Assembly (NCBI GenBank): GCA_964426135.1
Contig: CAYRPN010000038.1
Location: 1-45,455 of the forward strand
Length of the DNA: 45,455 nt
Reading direction: 5' to 3'
Origin: CAYRPN01 sp964426135
GTDB lineage: Bacteria; Planctomycetota; Phycisphaerae; Phycisphaerales; Phycisphaeraceae
Position 1 is the first letter of the stretch, and each line of letters opens with the position of its first letter. The notes under the pieces were generated by a model. It did no database searches. It was not told where the DNA came from and saw only the letters and a program-made list of their open reading frames with translations. The position numbers were made by a program, and so were the translations under genes. Positions 40,670-45,455 of this stretch are shown piece after piece.

Positions 40670-42657
40670 GAAATAACCGCCATGTCCACGTGGTGATCCC
40701 CGCGCTCAACGAAGAGCAGGCGATCCCGCGCGTGCTGGAGGCGATCCCGTCGTGGATCGATCAAGTCGTCGTCGTGGACAACGGCTCAACTGATCGCACC
40801 GCACAGGTTGCGATCGCTCATGGCGCGCATGTCATCCACGAATCCCGACGCGGTTACGGCTCCGCCTGCCTCGCGGGCATCGCGACCATCGATGACGCGG
40901 ATGTCGTGGTGTTCCTCGACGCCGACTACAGCGACGATCCCGCTCTCATGGATACGCTCGTCGATCCCATTGTCCATGACCAGGTCGATCTCGTCATCGG
41001 CTCGCGCGTCTCGGGGAAAGCGGCTCCGGGTTCGCTGACGCTGCCGCAGCGGTTCGGCAACGCGCTGGCTTGCACCCTGCTCCGCTGGGGATTCGGGGCA
41101 ACGCACACCGACCTGGGGCCGTTCCGCGCCGTGAGCATGCCGGCCCTCAAGCGCATGAGCATGAGCGACCGCACTTACGGATGGACCGTGCAGATGCAGG
41201 CCCGCGCCGCCCGCCTTCGGCTGCGGGTCATCGAAGTGCCGGTGTCGTACCGCAAGCGCATCGGGCAGTCGAAAATCTCCGGCACTCTCCGCGGCGTCAT
41301 CGGCGCGGGCACCAAGATTCTCGGCACGCTCGCCATCGAACGCTGGAGACACCGCTTCGGCGCGCCGCTGGACTCAACGCGGCAAAGTCTGCTGGTCTTC
41401 GCACGATACCCCGAAGCCGGCAAGACCAAGACCAGACTCATCCCGGCGCTGGGTGCCGAGGGCGCCGCTCAACTCCACGCGCAGATGATTCGCCGCACCA
41501 TGCACACCGCGAGCCGACAGGCGACGGTCGGCGTTGAACTTCACCATCACGGTGGAAAACCCCATGATTGGCAGACTCTACTGCGAACGGCGACAGTGCT
41601 TCGACCCCAGGTCGAAGGTGACCTGGGCACCCGTCTGCGCGTCGCGTTTGAGACCAGCTTCGCCCGGGGCGATGAAGCCGTGGTGGTGATTGGCACGGAC
41701 TGCCCCTTCGTGAACCGCCGCGATCTTCTCGATGCGTTTGCCCAGCTCCGCCGCTACGACATGGTCGTCGGTCCGGCCACCGATGGCGGCTATTACCTGC
41801 TCGGCCTCCGCCGCCCCGTGCGACAGGTGTTTGAGGGTATCGACTGGGGCACCCCGAGCGTGCTGGAGCAGACGCTCGCTAATGCGGCCCATGCGGGCTT
41901 GAGCGTCAGCCAACTGAGGGCGCTGGACGACATTGACACACCAGCCGATCTGACCGCATTCGCGCCTGCGGGGTGCCACGGCCCCCGGCCGCCGCGTCAC
42001 TCCGTCATCATCGCGGCCCGCAACGAAGAGCAATACATCGCGGCAGCAATCGCTTCGGCGCGCGAGCGGCACGACGCCCAGGTCATCGTCGTGGATGGCG
42101 GAAGCACCGACCGCACGCGCGAGATCGCCGCGGACATGGGCGCTCAGGTGCTTCAGTCGCCGGCGAATCGAGCAGTTCAATTGAATCTTGGCGCGAACGC
42201 GGCAACCGGGACCATCCTCGTATTCCTCCACGGCGACACGACGCTGCCCCCCGGCTGGTCGGCGATGGTGCGGGCCGCCCTGCGACGGCCAGGTGTTGCC
42301 GCCGGCGCATTTCGATTGGGCATTGATGGCGGTGAACGTCGCTTTCGGCTTATCGAAGCGATGGCGAACCTGCGGTCCTGTCTGAACGGCCTGCCATACG
42401 GGGATCAGGCGCTGTTCGTTCGCCGGGGCGACTTTCTAGAGACCGGCGGGTTCGGTGAGATGCCCGTCATGGAGGACTACGAGTGGATCCGACGCACCCG
42501 TCGGCTGGGCAGGATCGCCATTGCCGGTGCCAGTGTGACGACTTCCGCCAGGCGCTGGCGGCAACGGGGATCATTCCGTTTGACGGTCGCACATCAGGCG
42601 ATGATCCTGGGCTACCACTTGGGCGTGCCAGCGGAACGCCTGGCCAAGTGGCGCTGA
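40666..42657 (+). CDS. Three-domain glycosyltransferase (GT2 + TIGR04282 + TIGR04283)
   Basis: A 663-residue fusion. Residues 1-238 are a GT2 (dolichol-phosphate-type) transferase: VVIPALNEEQAIPRVLEAI, VVVVDNGSTDRT and VVVFLDADYSDDP. Residues 240-440 are TIGR04282 (DUF2064): LLVFARYPEAGKTKTRLIP, VVVIGTDCPF, GPATDGGYYLLGLRRP. Residues 445-663 are TIGR04283: VIIAARNEEQYIAAAIA, VIVVDGGSTDRTREIAADMG, LVFLHGDTTLPPGW. The last two families are associated with arsenosugar biosynthesis clusters. Here they are on one chain with a third transferase. ATGA coupling to the GT87 gene. Confidence 0.9.
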   Translation: MRNNRHVHVVIPALNEEQAIPRVLEAIPSWIDQVVVVDNGSTDRTAQVAIAHGAHVIHESRRGYGSACLAGIATIDDADVVVFLDADYSDDPALMDTLVDPIVHDQVDLVIGSRVSGKAAPGSLTLPQRFGNALACTLLRWGFGATHTDLGPFRAVSMPALKRMSMSDRTYGWTVQMQARAARLRLRVIEVPVSYRKRIGQSKISGTLRGVIGAGTKILGTLAIERWRHRFGAPLDSTRQSLLVFARYPEAGKTKTRLIPALGAEGAAQLHAQMIRRTMHTASRQATVGVELHHHGGKPHDWQTLLRTATVLRPQVEGDLGTRLRVAFETSFARGDEAVVVIGTDCPFVNRRDLLDAFAQLRRYDMVVGPATDGGYYLLGLRRPVRQVFEGIDWGTPSVLEQTLANAAHAGLSVSQLRALDDIDTPADLTAFAPAGCHGPRPPRHSVIIAARNEEQYIAAAIASARERHDAQVIVVDGGSTDRTREIAADMGAQVLQSPANRAVQLNLGANAATGTILVFLHGDTTLPPGWSAMVRAALRRPGVAAGAFRLGIDGGERRFRLIEAMANLRSCLNGLPYGDQALFVRRGDFLETGGFGEMPVMEDYEWIRRTRRLGRIAIAGASVTTSARRWRQRGSFRLTVAHQAMILGYHLGVPAERLAKWR

Positions 42658-42977
42658 GCAGCAAGAGAATTGTCCGGTTGCGTGTGGACTGACCGGACTG
42701 ATCGTTCCCAACAGCCTACAACTTGGGGCTGGGGGGGCTGGGGGTGCTTTCCAATCTTTGGACCAGCCAGGACCTCAACGGAATCATCGTGATGGAGTGC
42801 CCGGCTGACGAATCCAAATGTGCGGCCCTTTACCGATTTGCCTCGTTCTGCCCTGCATTTGTGCCTAGCCCCATAGGATTTGAGCGACAACTTGGAGCAA
42901 AATTGGGTTATCAGCGTGCATAGGCCGTTTTTTTGGCTTTCACTCGTTCGACTACGGTTTGGACCACACTACTTTTC

Positions 42978-43001
42978 GGCCGGTTGCAAACGCGACCGGC
43001 C
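42978..43001. repeat. Inverted repeat
   Basis: GGCCGGT and ACCGGCC, 7-bp arms around a 10-base loop, 14 bases before the main terminator. Role unknown. Confidence 0.4.
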
Positions 43002-43014
43002 CCACGGTTTACGG

Positions 43015-43046
43015 AAAACGCCGCCGAGAGACCTCGGCGGCGTTTT
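43015..43046 (+). terminator. Strong bidirectional terminator
   Basis: A perfect 14-bp stem from AAAACGCCGCCGAG to CTCGGCGGCGTTTT with loop AGAC. A tracts on the left and T tracts on the right make it work on both strands. It separates the glycosyltransferase operon (plus) from the XRE-ImmA operon (minus). Confidence 0.85.
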
Positions 43047-43162
43047 CGCTTTCTACGCAGGGGTTTACGAACTGTGCCCATCTTAACCCTTGTCTCTGAT
43101 GTACCACGAAAGATAACCGGTGAATCCCTCGGCGCGCCCTATTCGGCTCGTTTTTGACAAAG

Positions 43163-43183
43163 GTCTCTCCTTGCCGGAGAGAC
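43163..43183 (-). terminator. Hairpin downstream of the ImmA gene
   Basis: GTCTCTCC and GGAGAGAC (8-bp arms) around TTGCC. On the minus strand it lies about 140 bases after the ImmA stop and is followed by CTTTGTC. A plausible terminator of that operon. Confidence 0.5.
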
Positions 43184-43322
43184 GCGTGGGCTCTGGTTAT
43201 GAGGAGGTTGCCCGTTCGGAGGTGGCCAAACTACAGCGCCTTTCCAACCGGTTATGTGCCGTGGGCGCGGTGTTCTCTTTCTGACTCGGACCGCATCCGC
43301 AATCCCTGCCGGGTACGCGCGC

Positions 43323-44240
43323 TCATCTTGGTCCATGACCGCCACTCACTCTCGGCGGGTTGCATTTCACCAGAAAGAGAATGTGGTGGGTAGTGTCGAA
43401 TGCTTCCGCGGTGCACATCTGTCCGACACCGTCGGTATCCACGATCTTCACAGCTATTGGAAGGGAGAACTTTTGCCGTGGGCGATGGTCAAAAAAGAAT
43501 GTCCCCCGCCGCCATTGTTCGGCGAGATTCAAGTTGTGGAACTGACGCGAAAAAGAGGGTGACATGATCACACGCCGCAATGCCAGGAAGGGGTCGCCCT
43601 CGGCGTCGCGCGATGCATCGAACACAATCAACGCGCAGGGTAGGTAGTGGGTCGAGACATAGCGGCGGGCGGTCGCATAGACGGATGTGCCATATTTGCG
43701 GGAAAGGTCTACTGGAACGTCAATGGAAATGGCGAAGTCGGCAGCTTCTTTGGTGAAGAGGTCCCCCTGAAACAGTACCTCGCTGGCGAAAACATTGGCT
43801 TCGCGTTCGAAGAGATCATCAGTTCCCGGGTCAAGTTCCGAGTCCGAATCCTCAAGAATCTGGAAGGTTGATCGCTGGTGGGGAAGGAATTCGTGTCCAA
43901 CTTCGTGCATGGTGATGTATGGCCGACGTTTCGGATGGAGCGTGGGGTCGAGGTGAATCACACGGTCCGGACGGTCGAGCAAGCCAAGGACCTTGGATGC
44001 GGCGCGTTTTATGAGATCGGGAGCGAGCTTCAGGGCATTGGGCAGCCGGCGATATAGACCGTCCAGTCCAATACGGCTCAGCGCCGACTCGCGGGACACC
44101 TCCAATTTGGCCGCGCGCACGAGATCATCTACTGGCGTAGGGAATCGACCGACGGCGCTTGCCTTGCGCAGAAGGAGGTCGGCGTATCGCACGACCTCCC
44201 GCTGGGAATGAGCCGGGAGAACAGTGTCGTCCTTCCTCAT
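43323..44240 (-). CDS. ImmA/IrrE-type metallopeptidase
   Basis: A 305-residue protein. The zinc protease motif HEVGH (residues 112-116) lies in YITMHEVGHEFLPH, with Glu147 in EREANVFASEVLF as the likely third ligand. ImmA/IrrE proteins cleave a paired XRE-family repressor in response to a signal. It overlaps the XRE gene by ATGA (44237-44240), the usual ImmA-ImmR arrangement. The C-terminal 100 residues are beta-rich, with RRYVSTHYLPCALIVFD and CTAEAFDTTHHILFL. The substrate repressor here is probably its upstream neighbour. Confidence 0.85.
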   Translation of the reverse strand: MRKDDTVLPAHSQREVVRYADLLLRKASAVGRFPTPVDDLVRAAKLEVSRESALSRIGLDGLYRRLPNALKLAPDLIKRAASKVLGLLDRPDRVIHLDPTLHPKRRPYITMHEVGHEFLPHQRSTFQILEDSDSELDPGTDDLFEREANVFASEVLFQGDLFTKEAADFAISIDVPVDLSRKYGTSVYATARRYVSTHYLPCALIVFDASRDAEGDPFLALRRVIMSPSFSRQFHNLNLAEQWRRGTFFFDHRPRQKFSLPIAVKIVDTDGVGQMCTAEAFDTTHHILFLVKCNPPRVSGGHGPR

Positions 44241-44647
44241 CTTTCACCTTTCCTCATGCGCAGGAACGCGAGATATTTCAGGAGTTCCTTTTCTTCTTCG
44301 CCCGTGAGCTTTTCCTTGGCGAACGTCGGCAGTCGGCCGCTTCGATTCTGGGACGATGATCCTGGCCGCAGGTGCCCCGCCAATTCCATCAGCCGTTGAT
44401 ACAGAGCAGCCGAGTCAACCTTCAATGGTTTCGGTAGTCGTGGGGCGTACACGTTCGCCAGATCGTAGAGAATCGCAGGCGAAGGTTTCGTGATCTTTCC
44501 GGTTTCAAGTTGGCTCAAATAGGCGTTCGAGACTCTTCGATCAGAGAACTCTTCAACATCTCGGAGGGTTAGTTCTGCGGCTTGGCGCAGATCCCACAGG
44601 TACTGCCCGAGCTCACCCCGGTCAGGAAGTGGGTTCGATGGTGGCAT
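44237..44647 (-). CDS. XRE-family helix-turn-helix regulator
   Basis: A 136-residue protein. The HTH is LRQAAELTLRDVEEFSDRRV followed by SNAYLSQLETGKITKPSP, as in cI/ImmR-type repressors. The C-terminal half ends EEEKELLKYLAFLRMRKGER, helical and without a known ligand domain. ATG 44647 is supported by a GGAG site 8-12 bases upstream on the minus strand; the longer frame at 44755 crosses the operators. It likely binds the two TGCTTG-N6-CAAGCA sites in the divergent promoter region. Confidence 0.85.
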   Translation of the reverse strand: MPPSNPLPDRGELGQYLWDLRQAAELTLRDVEEFSDRRVSNAYLSQLETGKITKPSPAILYDLANVYAPRLPKPLKVDSAALYQRLMELAGHLRPGSSSQNRSGRLPTFAKEKLTGEEEKELLKYLAFLRMRKGER

Positions 44648-44692
44648 GGTGAGTTGCTCCAAGCAGGTGATCATGTTTGATGATAGGCCCCC

Positions 44693-44712
44693 GTGCTTGG
44701 GCCAACAAGCAC
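44693..44712 (+). promoter_or_regulatory. XRE-type operator, site 1
   Basis: GTGCTTG and CAAGCAC are perfect 7-bp arms around GGCCAA (6 bases). Its centre is 47 bases from site 2. Confidence 0.6.
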
Positions 44713-44740
44713 GCCATGTCCAAAAAGATTTTTCTTTGCG

Positions 44741-44758
44741 TGCTTGATTTATCAAGCA
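44741..44758 (+). promoter_or_regulatory. XRE-type operator, site 2
   Basis: TGCTTGAT and ATCAAGCA are perfect arms around TT, that is TGCTTG-N6-CAAGCA, matching site 1. It lies about 70 bases upstream of the ubiquitin-like gene start. Confidence 0.65.
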
Positions 44759-44825
44759 GCAGACATACCGTTAGAGGTAATGTGGGCGTGTGACCCGCAG
44801 ACACACAGAGTCAGGAGTTTCTCAA

Positions 44826-45455
44826 ATGGGCAAGAGCGAAAATGAATGCGGCTGCGGCGATCACGATCCCAATGCGAGCCGAATCAAGTTCGAGTTCAAG
44901 GTCGATGAAGAGGTTCTCTTCGCTTACTCCGAGGGGGACACGGCGGAATTGAGCGTGCGGACGGTGCTCGACATGTCGGGCAACCAGCCGCCGGAGCAGT
45001 ACTACCTGGTCGAGTTCGTCGGCAACGGCCATAAGGAGCGCGAGGAGCACAAGAACCTCGATGAGATTCTTCTCATCAAGAAACACGCGCGCTTCGCCGC
45101 CGTATTCAGCGGGTGCACACCGGTCTCCGACAAAGGCATCGAGACGCTGCTGGGGGTGAAACGTCTCAAGGCCGAACTCGAAGCCGTGGGCGTCAGACCT
45201 GAAGGCCCGATGGCGTCGGGTGGCATGGAGTGGCTGATACTGCGCAATTTCAACCCACCTGGCGGTCGCCTCCTCGGTACGCCGATCATCGTCGCAGTCC
45301 CTGTGCCGGCCGACTTTCCGCAGACGCCGCCCGGCGGCTTGTACGTGAGCCCAAAGGTCATCCCGGACGGCGAAATGGGCGGTCTCAACGTCCAGCACCG
45401 TCCTCACGAGACCAGCGATCTGCCTGGTGACTGGCAGTACTGGAGCCGCCCGATC
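44826..45455 (+). CDS. Ubiquitin-like (multiubiquitin-type) plus E2-like protein, 3' end outside window
   Basis: The first 210 residues run to the window edge without a stop; GGAG at 44814-44817 precedes ATG 44826. Residues about 19-100 match a multiubiquitin-type beta-grasp domain (KFEFKVDEEVLFAYSEGD, VRTVLDMSGNQPPEQYYLVE, LDEILLIKKHARFAAVF). Residues about 134-210 resemble a bacterial E2 (Prok-E2_E-like): WLILRNFNPPGG, VPVPADFPQTPPGGLYVSP and WQYWSRP near the visible end. The N-terminus has CGCGDHD. No Cys is seen in the visible E2 part, so its active site may lie further on or be lacking. E1 and JAB genes are expected downstream, outside this window. Confidence 0.8.
   Translation, partial: MGKSENECGCGDHDPNASRIKFEFKVDEEVLFAYSEGDTAELSVRTVLDMSGNQPPEQYYLVEFVGNGHKEREEHKNLDEILLIKKHARFAAVFSGCTPVSDKGIETLLGVKRLKAELEAVGVRPEGPMASGGMEWLILRNFNPPGGRLLGTPIIVAVPVPADFPQTPPGGLYVSPKVIPDGEMGGLNVQHRPHETSDLPGDWQYWSRPI

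Larger units (their letters stand above)
42658..43322. other. Gene-free stretch with hairpins
   Basis: About 665 bases with no convincing coding region in any frame. It contains hairpins at 42978-43001, 43015-43046 and 43163-43183 (listed separately). A G-rich run (GGCTGGGGGGGCTGGGGG-like, 42727-42744) is the only other notable feature. Confidence 0.6.

Noticed and set aside
1..45455. CRISPR array or insertion sequence
   Set aside because: No regularly spaced repeats and no transposase-like frame were found; the only repeats are the paired CCCCCGGA units and short inverted repeats.

Overview
The window is GC-rich bacterial DNA. Twin-arginine signals, paired sigma and anti-sigma genes, many small cysteine-rich exported proteins and a combined arsenosugar, mercury and copper gene set suggest a planctomycete, perhaps of the Phycisphaerae. 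That assignment is an inference; no marker gene such as rRNA is present.

Positions 1-14357 are a plus-strand phage head and tail module with tight ATGA/TAATG couplings. It holds a lambda-type portal, a fused prohead protease and major capsid protein, a DUF2190 protein, connectors, a tail tube, a tail chaperone pair with an apparent frameshift, small membrane (holin/spanin-like) genes, a tape measure and tail-tip proteins. It closes with cysteine-rich proteins and an unusual glycosyltransferase-FkbM methyltransferase fusion. No integrase, terminase or endolysin lies inside the window; the terminase is probably just upstream.

Positions 14449-18619 are mostly minus strand. They hold a SpoIIE-type phosphatase with a YbjN/CesT-like partner, a plus-strand NrtS-like pseudogene broken by one amber codon, an ECF sigma/anti-sigma pair, a Tat-exported cysteine-rich copper-storage-like protein and a small exported protein. 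The sigma gene and the small exported gene share a promoter signature, TGAACC-N17-CGTCTGGAATG, so this block looks like a sigma regulon.

Positions 19272-22991 form a bufferin-type RiPP operon. It has DoxX, two near-identical Cys-rich Tat-exported precursors (one a predicted lipoprotein, one soluble), an MNIO enzyme (DUF692, BufB-like) and its DUF2063 partner (BufC-like). A MerR-controlled mercury operon follows at 23115-24613, with a textbook mer operator.

Positions 24632-42657 combine exported and redox proteins (sterol desaturase-like, rhodanese, DUF3179, peroxiredoxin-like) with arsenic metabolism: ArsM-like methyltransferase, PiT transporter, ArsS radical SAM enzyme, a MerA-like flavoprotein, a GT87-like membrane glycosyltransferase and a three-domain glycosyltransferase (GT2 + TIGR04282 + TIGR04283). 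A TetR-carboxymuconolactone decarboxylase group with a 10-bp-arm palindromic operator sits between them.

After a 665-base gene-free stretch with a strong terminator, the right end (43323-45455) carries an XRE regulator and ImmA/IrrE metallopeptidase divergent from a gene that runs off the window. That gene encodes a ubiquitin-like domain followed by an E2-like domain, the apparent start of a bacterial ubiquitin-like conjugation operon. Two TGCTTG-N6-CAAGCA operators lie between the divergent genes.
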